Shown one piece after another: positions 17,561 through 26,275 of a DNA stretch of 52,304 nucleotides. The stretch comes from Gallionellales bacterium GWA2_60_142 (lineage in GTDB: Bacteria > Pseudomonadota > Gammaproteobacteria > Burkholderiales > Gallionellaceae). Made by a program: the position numbers and the translations under genes. The stretch lies in NCBI GenBank assembly GCA_001801085.1, contig MGWR01000027.1:1-52304 (forward strand). The letters run 5' to 3'. Each line of letters begins with the position of its first letter. Within the stretch, counting starts at the first letter, position 1. The notes beneath the pieces were generated by a model. That model ran no database searches. It was given only the letters and a program-made list of their open reading frames with translations, and was not told where the DNA came from.

Positions 17561-18362
17561 ACGCAAACACCTTGGCCAATTCTACACCGGGCACTTCCGC
17601 GCGCATGAACGCCTCGCCAACCAGGAAGCTGTGCACGTCGTGGTCGCGCATCAGCTTCACGTCTTCCGCAGTGAAGATGCCGCTCTCGGTGACGACGATG
17701 CGCCCCTCGCCCCTTTCAGATACGGCGATGCGCGGCAGCAGGCCCAGCGTGGTTTGCAGCGTGACCTCGAAGGTGCGCAGGTTGCGGTTGTTGATGCCGA
17801 TCAGCGGCGTCGTCAGTTTCAGCGCGGAATCCAATTCGCGGGCGTTATGCACCTCGACCAGCACCGCCATGCCCAACTGATGTGCCAGCGCCTCCAGCTT
17901 GCGCATCTGGCCCAGCGTCAGCGCCGCAGCGATCAATAAAATGGCATCGGCACCCATCGCCCGCGCCTGCCAGACCTGGTATTCGTCGATCATGAAGTCC
18001 TTGCGCAACACCGGCAGTTCGCACGCCGCGCGCGCCTGCTTCAGGTATTCCGGGCTGCCCTGGAAAAACTGCTCGTCGGTCAGCACCGACAGGCAGGCCG
18101 CGCCGTGCTGCGCATAACTCTGCGCGATCTCGGCGGGGCGGAAGTCCTCGCGGATCACGCCCTTGCTCGGGCTGGCCTTCTTGATTTCGGCGATCACCGC
18201 CGGACGGCCGGCGGCGATCTTGTCGCGTATCGCCCCGATGAAATCGCGCGCGACCGGCATCTGCTCGACCTCGGCGCGCAACTGCGGGAACGGCTTGACG
18301 GGTTTTGCGGCGGCGACTTCCTGAGCCTTCACCGCGAGTATCTTTTTGAGGATATCGGACAT
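17559..18362 (-). CDS. trpC: Indole-3-glycerol-phosphate synthase
   Basis: Closes the indole ring of 1-(2-carboxyphenylamino)-1-deoxyribulose 5-phosphate in tryptophan synthesis. It is a 267-residue TIM barrel of normal length. Visible motifs are [18 protein letters not shown] (catalytic Lys), [43 protein letters not shown] and [12 protein letters not shown]. In many betaproteobacteria trpC follows trpG and trpD; here it is monocistronic with its own terminator and is divergent from proA. Confidence 0.96.
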   Translation of the reverse strand: MSDILKKILAVKAQEVAAAKPVKPFPQLRAEVEQMPVARDFIGAIRDKIAAGRPAVIAEIKKASPSKGVIREDFRPAEIAQSYAQHGAACLSVLTDEQFFQGSPEYLKQARAACELPVLRKDFMIDEYQVWQARAMGADAILLIAAALTLGQMRKLEALAHQLGMAVLVEVHNARELDSALKLTTPLIGINNRNLRTFEVTLQTTLGLLPRIAVSERGEGRIVVTESGIFTAEDVKLMRDHDVHSFLVGEAFMRAEVPGVELAKVFA

Positions 18363-18381
18363 GCAGCACCTGCTTTAACTA

Positions 18382-18424
18382 AGGGGCGCATTCTACCGCA
18401 TGCCGGATGCTAAAATGCGCCCCT
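18382..18424. promoter_or_regulatory. Inverted repeat overlapping the proA -10 element
   Basis: An 11-base perfect inverted repeat, AGGGGCGCATT (18382-18392) and AATGCGCCCCT (18414-18424), lies between divergent trpC and proA. The right arm overlaps TAAAAT (18411-18416), an extended -10 candidate (TGCTAAAAT) for proA. It could be an operator or an attenuating hairpin. Confidence 0.45.
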
Positions 18425-18452
18425 GCTCCACTTCGATGGCAAGAGACATAAG

Positions 18453-19712
18453 ATGGAAGACATCAAACAATACATGAAGACCGTCGGGCAACAGGCCCGC
18501 GCCGCTTCGCGCCTGATGGCTCAGGCCGACACCAATGCCAAGAACCGTGCATTGGAAAACATCGCCACCGCGATCCTGCTCAACAGCGCGAAGCTGATCG
18601 CCGAGAACGCCAAGGATGTCGCGTCGGCCCGCGCGAACGGCCTGGACGCCGCCTCGGTGGACCGCCTGACGCTCACCGAAAAGACGGTGCAATCCATGGC
18701 CGAAGGCCTGCGCCAGATCGCAGCACTCCCCGATCCCATCGGCGAGATCAGCGACATGAAGTACCGCCCATCCGGCATCCAGGTCGGGAAGATGCGCGTG
18801 CCGCTCGGCGTCATCGGCATCATCTATGAATCGCGCCCGAACGTGACGGCGGACGCGGCCGGGCTGTGCCTGAAGTCCGGCAACGCAGCCATCCTGCGCG
18901 GCGGCTCGGAGGCCATCCATTCCAACCAGGCCATCGCCGCCTGCGTGCATCAGGGCCTGCGCGAAGCGGGTTTGCCCGAGACTGCGGTGCAGGTGGTGAG
19001 CACCACCGACCGCGCCGCCGTCGGCGAACTGATCACGATGAAGGACTACGTCGACGTGATCGTGCCGCGCGGCGGCAAGAGCCTGATCGCGCGCATCTCG
19101 GAAGAAGCCAAGGTGCCGGTCATCAAGCATCTGGACGGCATCTGCCATGTGTACATCGACGACGAGGCCGATCTCGCGAAGGCGATCCGCATCGCCGACA
19201 ACGCGAAGACGCATCGTTACGGCGTGTGCAACGCGATGGAGACGTTGCTGGTGAACGCGAGCGTCGCCGCAAAGGTGCTGCCCGACCTGTGCAGGATATA
19301 CCTCGACAAGGGCGTTGAACTGCGCGGTGACGAGGCTGCACGCAAGATCATCGCGCAGATGAAGATGGCGACCGAGGAAGACTGGCGCACCGAATACCTC
19401 GCGCCGATTTTGAGCGTGCGCGTGGTGGCAAATCTGGACGAAGCCATAGACCACATCAACACTTACAGCTCCCAGCACACCGACAGCATCGTCACCGAGA
19501 ACTACACCAAGGCGATGCGCTTCCTGCGCGAAGTGGATTCCTCCAGCGTGATGGTGAACGCCTCGACGCGCTTCGCCGACGGCTTCGAATACGGTCTGGG
19601 CGCGGAGATCGGCATTTCCACCGACAAGATCCACGCGCGCGGCCCGGTCGGACTGGAAGGACTGACGTCGCAGAAATACATCGTGCTCGGCAACGGGCAG
19701 ATCAGGATTTAA
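18453..19712 (+). CDS. proA: Gamma-glutamyl phosphate reductase
   Basis: NADPH-dependent reduction of gamma-glutamyl phosphate to glutamate semialdehyde in proline synthesis. It has 419 residues, the usual length. [38 protein letters not shown], the catalytic Cys in [13 protein letters not shown], and the end motif [27 protein letters not shown] are all visible. It is 16 bases upstream of an E3 gene, so the two may be cotranscribed despite unrelated roles. No proB lies in the window. Confidence 0.96.
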   Translation: MEDIKQYMKTVGQQARAASRLMAQADTNAKNRALENIATAILLNSAKLIAENAKDVASARANGLDAASVDRLTLTEKTVQSMAEGLRQIAALPDPIGEISDMKYRPSGIQVGKMRVPLGVIGIIYESRPNVTADAAGLCLKSGNAAILRGGSEAIHSNQAIAACVHQGLREAGLPETAVQVVSTTDRAAVGELITMKDYVDVIVPRGGKSLIARISEEAKVPVIKHLDGICHVYIDDEADLAKAIRIADNAKTHRYGVCNAMETLLVNASVAAKVLPDLCRIYLDKGVELRGDEAARKIIAQMKMATEEDWRTEYLAPILSVRVVANLDEAIDHINTYSSQHTDSIVTENYTKAMRFLREVDSSSVMVNASTRFADGFEYGLGAEIGISTDKIHARGPVGLEGLTSQKYIVLGNGQIRI

Positions 19713-19728
19713 CAAGAAAGAGAACAAC

Positions 19729-21492
19729 ATGAGCACAATCGAAATCAAGGTTCCTGACATCGGCGGATTCAAGGATGTCGCCGTCATCGACATCGCGGTA
19801 AAAGTGAGCGACAGCGTCGAGGCCGAACAGACGCTGATCACGCTGGAGACCGACAAGGCCACGGTGGACGTGCCCACGACCGTCGCGGGCGTGGTCAGGG
19901 AACTGAAGATCAAGGTCGGCGACAAGGTCAGCGAAGGCGCTGCGATCCTGACGCTGGAAAGCAGCGCAGCCGCACCGGCGCAGGAAGCTCCCGCTCCGCA
20001 AGCCGCCGCACCTGCGGCTGCCGCACCGCAGGCTGCCCCGCGAGTCGCACCGACTCCCGCCGCGACCGTCGCCAAAGGCGACATCCACGCCGAAGTCGTC
20101 GTGCTGGGTGCAGGCCCCGGCGGCTACACCGCGGCGTTCCGTGCGGCCGATCTCGGCAAGCAGGTGGTGCTGATCGAGAAACATGCGTCGCTCGGCGGCG
20201 TGTGCCTGAATGTCGGCTGCATCCCGTCCAAGGCGCTGCTGCATGTCGCCAAGATCATCAACGAGGCGGAAGAAGTCAGCCATCACGGCGTGACCTTCGC
20301 GAAGCCGAAGATCGACATCGATCAGGTGCGCGCCTGGAAGGAAAGCGTCATCACCAAACTCACCGGTGGCCTCGCCGCGCTGGCAAAACAGCGCAAGGTG
20401 CAGGTGGTGCAGGGCGTGGCGAAGTTCACCTCGCCGAACTCTCTCTCGGTGCAGACCGAAGATGGCGAGAAGATCGTCACCTTCGACAACGCCATCGTCG
20501 CGGCCGGTTCCAGCGTCGCGCGCATCCCCGGCTTCCCCTACGACGACGAACGCATCATCGACTCCACCGGCGCGCTGGCGCTGAAGGACGTGCCCAAGCG
20601 CATGCTGGTCATCGGCGGCGGCATCATCGGCCTGGAGATGGCGACGGTGTATGAGGCGCTGGGCGCAAAAATTTCCGTGGTCGAGCTGATGGACCAGCTG
20701 ATGCCGGGCGCGGACAAGGACATGGTCAAGCCGCTGCACAACCGCATCGCCAAGCGCTACGAAGCCATCATGCTGAAGACCAAGGTCACCAAGATCGAAT
20801 CGACCAAGAGCGGCATGAAGGTCACCTTTGAAGGCGAGCAGGCGCCCGCCGAACCGCAGGTCTATGACAAGGTGCTGATGGCCGTGGGCCGCCGTCCGAA
20901 CGGCCGCGAGATCGCTGCCGAAGCGGCAGGGCTGATCGTCAACGAGCGAGGCTTCATCCCTGTGGACAAGCAGATGCGCACCAACGTGCCGCACATCTTC
21001 GCGATCGGCGACATCGTCGGCGACCCGATGCTGGCGCACAAGGCGGTGCACGAGGGCAAGGTCGCGGCGGAGAACATCGCCGGACACAAGGCATTCTTCG
21101 AACCGATGACCATCCCGTCGGTCGCCTACACCGACCCCGAGGTCGCGTGGATGGGCCTGACCGAGACGCAGGCGAAGGCGCAGGGAATCGCCTACGAGAA
21201 GGGCGTCTTCCCGTGGGCCGCCTCCGGCCGCGCGCTGTCGATCGCGCGCGAGGAAGGCAGCACCAAGGTGCTGCTCGACCCGACGACCCGCCGCATCCTC
21301 GGCGCAGGCATCGTCGGCGTGAACGCCGGCGAACTGATCGCCGAAGCGGTGCTGGCGCTGGAGATGGGCGCGGACATGGAAGACATCGGCCTGACCATAC
21401 ATCCGCACCCGACACTGTCGGAGACGTTCAACTTCGCCGCGGAGATGGCGGAAGGCACGATCACCGACCTGATGCCGCCGCGCAGGAAGTAA
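19729..21492 (+). CDS. lpdA: Dihydrolipoyl dehydrogenase with N-terminal lipoyl domain (E3)
   Basis: FAD- and NAD-dependent oxidoreductase that reoxidises dihydrolipoamide in 2-oxoacid dehydrogenase complexes. It has 587 residues: a lipoyl domain at about 1-80 with the lipoyl Lys in LETDKATVDVPT (K43), a Pro/Ala-rich swinging linker at about 83-115, and the E3 flavoprotein from about 120. The redox disulfide CLNVGC is at residues 159-164; AIGDIVGDPMLAHKA binds FAD. A catalytic His lies in TIHPHPTLSE. Such lipoyl-E3 fusions usually belong to the pyruvate dehydrogenase complex beside aceE and aceF, but neither is present here. Confidence 0.94.
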   Translation: MSTIEIKVPDIGGFKDVAVIDIAVKVSDSVEAEQTLITLETDKATVDVPTTVAGVVRELKIKVGDKVSEGAAILTLESSAAAPAQEAPAPQAAAPAAAAPQAAPRVAPTPAATVAKGDIHAEVVVLGAGPGGYTAAFRAADLGKQVVLIEKHASLGGVCLNVGCIPSKALLHVAKIINEAEEVSHHGVTFAKPKIDIDQVRAWKESVITKLTGGLAALAKQRKVQVVQGVAKFTSPNSLSVQTEDGEKIVTFDNAIVAAGSSVARIPGFPYDDERIIDSTGALALKDVPKRMLVIGGGIIGLEMATVYEALGAKISVVELMDQLMPGADKDMVKPLHNRIAKRYEAIMLKTKVTKIESTKSGMKVTFEGEQAPAEPQVYDKVLMAVGRRPNGREIAAEAAGLIVNERGFIPVDKQMRTNVPHIFAIGDIVGDPMLAHKAVHEGKVAAENIAGHKAFFEPMTIPSVAYTDPEVAWMGLTETQAKAQGIAYEKGVFPWAASGRALSIAREEGSTKVLLDPTTRRILGAGIVGVNAGELIAEAVLALEMGADMEDIGLTIHPHPTLSETFNFAAEMAEGTITDLMPPRRK

Positions 21493-21517
21493 GCTCACCA
21501 TGCCTCGTTCCAGGCTC

Positions 21518-21585
21518 GTAGGGCGGGTTCCACCCGCCATGTCTGTCCTGAGCTTGTCAAAGTGGTCGGGCAAAGCCCGACCTGC
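21518..21585. repeat. Composite dispersed repeat overlapping the start of the DUF4197 gene
   Basis: GTAGGGCGGGT-TCC-ACCCGCC, then TGTCCTGAGCTTGTCAAAG, then GTCGGGC-AAA-GCCCGACCTGCC. The first and last parts match the GTAGG hairpin family at 17477. The middle is the CTGAGCCTGTCGAAG family also found at 22378 and 49849. Confidence 0.65.
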
Positions 21586-22369
21586 CTCCGCATCGATTCT
21601 TGCTGCCTGCCTGCTCGCCTGCTCCGCGCAGGCGGCGGCGCTCGACCTCAGTGGCCTGCTGAACAAAGAGCAACTCGGCAAGGTGCTCGGGACACCTCAG
21701 ACAGCCGCATCCGCCGCCCAGCCAACCAAGCCAACAACCGACCTCCTCTCCACGGTCAGCAAGCAAGACCAGATCAGCAGCCTGAAACAGGCGCTGACGC
21801 AGGGCGCGGAGACGGCGGTGAAGAATCTCGCTAAGGAGAACGGCTACCTCGGCAATCCCAAGGTGCGCATCCCGCTGCCGGACAGCCTGCAGAAGGCCGA
21901 TAACCTGCTGCGCAAGTTCGGCATGGGCAGTTATGCCGACGACCTCGTGACCTCGATGAACCGCGCCGCCGAAGCCGCGGCGCCGGAAGCGAAAACGCTG
22001 CTGGTCGCTGCGGTGAAAAAGATGCCCGTCGCGGACGCGAAGGCCATCCTCACCGGCCCCAACGACGCCGCGACGCAATACTTCCGCAAGACCACCGAAA
22101 CCGCGCTCGCCGGCAAGTTCAAACCCATCGTCGCGAAGTCCATGCAGAAGGTGAAGCTCGCCGAGAAATACGACCAGTTCGCCGGCAAGGGCGCGCAGTT
22201 CGGCCTGATTGACGAAAGCGACGCGAAGCTCGACGACTACATCACCCGCCGCGCGCTCGACGGCCTGTTCCTGATGATGGCCGAACAGGAAAAAGCCATC
22301 CGCGCGAACCCGCTGGAAGCAACCGGCAACCTCGCGAAGAAGGTCTTCGGCATCCTGCGCGGACAGTGA
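21539..22369 (+). CDS. DUF4197 family exported protein
   Basis: About 276 residues of unknown function. The family is recognised from LDLSGLLNKEQLG, the Gln-rich linker, SSLKQALTQGAETAVKNLAKENGYLGNPKVRIPLPDSLQ, the helical centre and the C-terminal LDGLFLMMAEQEKAIRANP. A signal peptide core (SILAACLLACSAQA) ends about residue 34, so it should be periplasmic. The start is uncertain: ATG 21539 and ATG 21500 are in frame, but the DNA coding for the residues before the hydrophobic core consists of dispersed repeat sequence. The repeat may therefore have replaced the original start. Its stop is about 70 bases before the yqaA-like gene. Confidence 0.8.
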   Translation: MSVLSLSKWSGKARPASASILAACLLACSAQAAALDLSGLLNKEQLGKVLGTPQTAASAAQPTKPTTDLLSTVSKQDQISSLKQALTQGAETAVKNLAKENGYLGNPKVRIPLPDSLQKADNLLRKFGMGSYADDLVTSMNRAAEAAAPEAKTLLVAAVKKMPVADAKAILTGPNDAATQYFRKTTETALAGKFKPIVAKSMQKVKLAEKYDQFAGKGAQFGLIDESDAKLDDYITRRALDGLFLMMAEQEKAIRANPLEATGNLAKKVFGILRGQ

Positions 22370-22373
22370 CCGT

Positions 22374-22412
22374 GGATCCGTTCGTGCTGAGCCTGTCGAA
22401 GCATGAACGGAT
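22374..22412. repeat. CCGTTCG...CTGAGCCTGTCGAAG dispersed repeat
   Basis: A unit CCGTTCGTGCTGAGCCTGTCGAAGCATGAACGG, bounded by the short inverted arms CCGTTC and GAACGG. Same family as 49849-49873 and 49914-49938. It lies between the DUF4197 and yqaA-like genes. Confidence 0.6.
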
Positions 22413-22439
22413 TCATCCACGCCACACTAAGCAATCCCC

Positions 22440-22835
22440 ATGACCGAATCCGCCAGCCTGCTCTCGCTGTTCGCCAGCAGCTTCCTCGCCGCCACCCTGC
22501 TGCCCGGCGGCTCCGAGGCCGTGCTGTTCGCCGTACTCAAGGCCTGGCCGGAAACGCTGTGGACCGCGCTCGCGGTCGCAACGCTGGGCAACACGCTGGG
22601 CGGCATGGTCAGCTTCGGCATGGGCTGGCTGCTGCCGCAGACCCAGCAACTCAAACATGTGGAGAATGTGCGCCGCTACGGCACGCCGGTGCTGCTGCTG
22701 TCCTGGGTGCCGTTGATCGGCGACGCCCTCTGCCTCGCCGCCGGCTGGCTGCGGCTGAACCCCTGGCAGGCTGTGCTGTATATCGCGATCGGAAAGTTCG
22801 CGCGCTACTGGGTGATTGCGGCAGCAATGGTTTGA
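22440..22835 (+). CDS. YqaA-family small membrane protein (DedA-like, COG1238)
   Basis: A 131-residue integral membrane protein with about three to four hydrophobic segments. It shows the DedA/SNARE-associated-type signatures FLAATLLPGGSEAVLF near the N-terminus, GNTLGGMVSFGMGWLLP, and the C-terminal LLSWVPLIGDALCLAAGWLRLNPWQA. Larger DedA relatives act in lipid-carrier recycling and membrane homeostasis; the substrate of the YqaA branch is not settled. Confidence 0.82.
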   Translation: MTESASLLSLFASSFLAATLLPGGSEAVLFAVLKAWPETLWTALAVATLGNTLGGMVSFGMGWLLPQTQQLKHVENVRRYGTPVLLLSWVPLIGDALCLAAGWLRLNPWQAVLYIAIGKFARYWVIAAAMV

Positions 22836-23057
22836 GAAATCGAAGGAATCCAAGGCCTATTGATGGTCATCTGCTGCGAACGATCGCTCCTCGGCCTTAC
22901 CGAACACTTGCGAACATTCAGTTTCTGTTCACTGCGGATCGCCTGACGTAACGCCTGTTCGGCGATTGCCTGCCCCTGCGGATTCGGGGTATTCTCCTTC
23001 CATACAACAATCGAAGCTGCGCCGACGTATGCCGGCAGTCGCTCATGGGAGAAACTC
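22836..23057. other. Intergenic leader of the sensor cyclase gene
   Basis: No gene or strong hairpin seen. It ends with GGGAG spaced six bases from the GTG start of the next gene. Confidence 0.4.
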
Positions 23058-24926
23058 GTGAATCTCAACAGTAAAGTCACCCTGTTCTCGGTGGTGCTGG
23101 CTACGGTCATGATCGCCGTGCTGATCGTGGTCAGCCTGGTGTCGTTTCGGCAATTCTCGCTGCTGTCGGCGCAGGCGCAGGTCAGCAGCGCGGCGGAGAT
23201 TGTCCGCGTCAGTCTGACCGAGGACATGATCAACGGCGTCATCTCGAAACGCGAAGGGTTGCTGCGCCGCCTCGGCGAAGTACCAGGACTGCAATCGGTG
23301 CATGTGATTCGCGGCGGCCATGTCGAGAAGCAGTTCGGCCCGGGCTTCGACCGGGAGCGGGCCGCCGACGATGCCGAGATCGGGGTGTTGCGTAGCGGTA
23401 TGCCGTTTTTCGAGGTGCTGGACGAGTCCAGCAATCCGGTGTTTCGCGGCACCATTCCCTTCGTCGCGACCAGCAAGGGCACGCCGAATTGTTTGCAGTG
23501 CCACAACGTTCCAGAGGGCACGGTACTCGGGGCCGTTACGGTCAAGATGGAAATCGGCCACTTGAAGAGCAGCGCGGTGTTTGTCTCGACGGTGATGGTC
23601 GGCTCGGTGGCGTTCTTCATGCTGCTGATGCTGTTCTTCTTCCGCCGTCTGGTAAAACCGGTGATTTCCACGGCGAACGACGTGCAAACGGTGGTTAGCG
23701 ACGCGATTCAGGGCAACTTCCACGCCGGCATCAAGCAGACCACGAACGACGAGATCGGCCGCATCGCGGCGGATATGAACAAGCTGATGCAGTTCCTGCA
23801 TGACGGCCTCGGCGGCATACGCAACGACGTGATGCAGTTGCTCAAGCACAAGCCCACCGAGGAGCAAGGCAACCTGCTGAATTCCACGATAGACATGGTG
23901 CACGGCCTGATCGACGCCTCGCAGTTCAAGCAGTCGATCGAGGAGGATGAGTCCAAGTCTGAAATCTATCAGCGCCTGTCGCTGGCGGTGCGCGAGCGCT
24001 TCGGCATCAAGCATTTCTCGATCTACGAGGTGGTGTCGAACCGCAACCAGATGACGCCTATCATCGTTGACGGCGAAGCGGGGGCGGACTGCCGCTGGTG
24101 CGACCCGCAGATACTGGTGCGCTCCGAGACCTGCCGCGCGCGCCGCACCGGCCATGTGATCGACTCCGCCGAGACGCCGGGCATCTGCTTCGCCTTCTGC
24201 CCGCCTGCCGGGGAGCAGGAATATAGGCATATCTGCCTGCCCATCATCCAGTCCGGTTCGGTCGGCAGCATCTTGCAACTGGTCTTCACCGCCGATGAGG
24301 CGGCGCGCATCGAAGAGCTGCTGCCCTATCTGAGCGTCTACCTGCGCGAGGCCGCGCCGGTGATCGAGGCGAAGCGGCTGATGGACACGCTACGCGAATC
24401 CAACCTGCGCGACGCGATGACCGGTCTGCACAACCGCCGATTCCTCGAGGAATACATCGAGACACTGGTGGCGGCCAGCCAGCGGCGCAACAGCCAGGTG
24501 GCGATCATGATGCTCGATCTGGACTACTTCAAGGTAGTCAACGACACCTACGGCCATGATGCCGGCGACACGGTGCTCAAGGCGCTGACCAAGGTGATGG
24601 TGCAATCGGTGCGCGCCTCCGACATCGTGATCCGTTATGGCGGCGAGGAATTCATGATCATCCTGCCGGACACCGGCGGAGAACAGGCCCAAGCTGTCGC
24701 GGAGAAAATTCGTCTGGCCGTGGAAGCGCTGAAAATACAATTGCCGGGCACGATGCTGTCCAAGACGATCTCTATCGGCCTCGCGGTGTTCCCGGTCGAT
24801 TGCGACACCTTCTGGCAGGCGATCAAGTTCGCCGACGTGGCGCTTTACCGGGCGAAAGATAGCGGGCGCAACCGCGTCGTGCGCTTCACGCCCGATCTCT
24901 GGACCGACGAAGGAGTTTCCTATTAA
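23058..24926 (+). CDS. Membrane diguanylate cyclase with periplasmic CxxCH sensor and HAMP
   Basis: A c-di-GMP synthase of 622 residues. TM1 is at about 8-30. A periplasmic domain at about 31-175 contains CLQCH (C145, C148, H149), a c-type heme attachment motif as in DUF3365/Tll0287-like sensors. TM2 is at about 178-198, followed by a HAMP-like linker. A GAF-like cytosolic domain (about 290-440) has six cysteines between residues 344 and 395. The GGDEF domain has GGEEF at 528-532 and RASD five residues upstream (RxxD inhibitory site). The GTG start is supported by GGGAG. Expected output is cyclase activity controlled by redox, NO or another heme ligand; this is inferred. Confidence 0.88.
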   Translation: MNLNSKVTLFSVVLATVMIAVLIVVSLVSFRQFSLLSAQAQVSSAAEIVRVSLTEDMINGVISKREGLLRRLGEVPGLQSVHVIRGGHVEKQFGPGFDRERAADDAEIGVLRSGMPFFEVLDESSNPVFRGTIPFVATSKGTPNCLQCHNVPEGTVLGAVTVKMEIGHLKSSAVFVSTVMVGSVAFFMLLMLFFFRRLVKPVISTANDVQTVVSDAIQGNFHAGIKQTTNDEIGRIAADMNKLMQFLHDGLGGIRNDVMQLLKHKPTEEQGNLLNSTIDMVHGLIDASQFKQSIEEDESKSEIYQRLSLAVRERFGIKHFSIYEVVSNRNQMTPIIVDGEAGADCRWCDPQILVRSETCRARRTGHVIDSAETPGICFAFCPPAGEQEYRHICLPIIQSGSVGSILQLVFTADEAARIEELLPYLSVYLREAAPVIEAKRLMDTLRESNLRDAMTGLHNRRFLEEYIETLVAASQRRNSQVAIMMLDLDYFKVVNDTYGHDAGDTVLKALTKVMVQSVRASDIVIRYGGEEFMIILPDTGGEQAQAVAEKIRLAVEALKIQLPGTMLSKTISIGLAVFPVDCDTFWQAIKFADVALYRAKDSGRNRVVRFTPDLWTDEGVSY

Positions 24927-24941
24927 CCGGCGATATATCCG

Positions 24942-25880
24942 ATGAGCCTCTTTGCCCTGATCTTTGCGCTGTTGCTCGAACAACTCCATCCGCTTTCGTC
25001 GCGCAAGTCTTTGTACGGCTGGCTGTCAGCCTATGCCAACTTTTTCGAGCATCACTTCAATGCCGGCGAGCAGCGTCACGGCAAAGTCGCCTGGCTGCTG
25101 GCCGTGATGCCGCTGCTGCTGGTTGCGGCGCTGCTGTACTGGCTGCTGTATCGCGCGCATCCCTTGTTCGCCTTCGCGTTCAACGTGCTGGTGCTGTATC
25201 TGACAATGGGCTTCCGCCAGTTCAGCCATTACTTCACCGACATCCATTCGGCGTTGCGCGACGGCGAACTGGATAAGGCGCGCAGCCTGCTGGCCGCATG
25301 GCGCGGCGAACCCGCGCACGAACTGAATGCCGAGGAGATTGCACGGGTCACAATAGAGCAGGCGCTGCTGTCGTCGCATCGCAACGTGTTCGGCGTGATC
25401 GTCTGGTTCGTGCTGTTCAGTGTGCTGGGACTGGGCGGCGCGGCGGGCGCGCTGCTGTACCGTCTCGGCCAGTTCCTGCGCGCGCGCTGGGGTGACAAAA
25501 AGAAAGACGAATTGGGGCTGTTCGGCAACTTCGCACGGCGGGCGTTCCATCTGCTGGAATGGCTGCCGACCCGGCTGACCGCGATGACCTTCGCCATCGT
25601 CGGCGACTTCGAGGACACCGTGTATTGCTGGCGCACCCAGGCCGCGAGCTGGCCCGACGAGGCGGCCGGCATCCTGCTGGCCAGCGGCGCGGGCGCACTG
25701 GGCGTGCGTCTCGGCATGCCCATCCCGCAAGGCGGCCTGCCGTTCGACCGGCCCGAGCTGGGCATAGGCGACGATGCCGACGCCGACTTCATGCAAAGCA
25801 CCATCGGCCTGGTCTGGCGCTCGGTGGTGTTCTGGCTGATCCTGTTGCTGCTGCTGACGCTGGCGAGCCTGCTGGGCTGA
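24942..25880 (+). CDS. CobD/CbiB-like (AmpE-type) membrane protein
   Basis: A 312-residue protein with five or so hydrophobic segments, recognised as the CobD/CbiB superfamily branch common in betaproteobacteria. The N-terminal SLFALIFALLLEQLHP, the cytoplasmic segment FRQFSHYFTDIHSALRDGELDKAR and the C-terminal TIGLVWRSVVFWLILLLLL are typical. True CobD makes adenosylcobinamide phosphate; no other cobalamin genes are nearby, so AmpE-like or unknown function is as likely. Confidence 0.72.
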   Translation: MSLFALIFALLLEQLHPLSSRKSLYGWLSAYANFFEHHFNAGEQRHGKVAWLLAVMPLLLVAALLYWLLYRAHPLFAFAFNVLVLYLTMGFRQFSHYFTDIHSALRDGELDKARSLLAAWRGEPAHELNAEEIARVTIEQALLSSHRNVFGVIVWFVLFSVLGLGGAAGALLYRLGQFLRARWGDKKKDELGLFGNFARRAFHLLEWLPTRLTAMTFAIVGDFEDTVYCWRTQAASWPDEAAGILLASGAGALGVRLGMPIPQGGLPFDRPELGIGDDADADFMQSTIGLVWRSVVFWLILLLLLTLASLLG

Positions 25881-26275
25881 GAGTCCGTCTGTCCGGTGCC
25901 GGTGATCTGCGCCATTCGCCGCCGTTTTCCTGCATGTGGAATAAACCGCAGCATTCGCTTCCGCGGCTTCTGATAAACTGCGCGCCGCTGTCGTACCTGC
26001 TTATTGTTGGCACGCCGTAACGCCGTTTCATTTTCGGATGAATCGGGTCAGTCGGCCTGCGTGAGGCTGGCATTATCCGGGGACGATGGAATGTACCGTA
26101 TCAACGCGCTGCCAGTGTGCAGGTCCGCAGATCCTGTGAGGTACGAAGCTCCAGTCGCCGCATGCGCATAGGCGGAATGCCTGGGCTTTCCTCGCCCATA
26201 ACGATGGACGGCGTATCGCCATTTCTGCTTTCCCCTCACATCCTGTCCGCGCCCATTATTCATTAAAGGGTAGCC
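25881..26275. other. 395-base non-coding leader before the ABC importer genes
   Basis: No credible gene. Several G/C-rich complementary segments are visible between 26060 and 26210, so an RNA structure is possible, but I could not match it to a known riboswitch consensus. I saw no cobalamin box. GGGTAGCC precedes the ATG at 26276. Confidence 0.35.

Noticed and set aside
22805-24278. Long minus-strand frames opposite the sensor cyclase gene
   Set aside because: Shadow frames; no motifs and fully antisense to a gene with clear domains.
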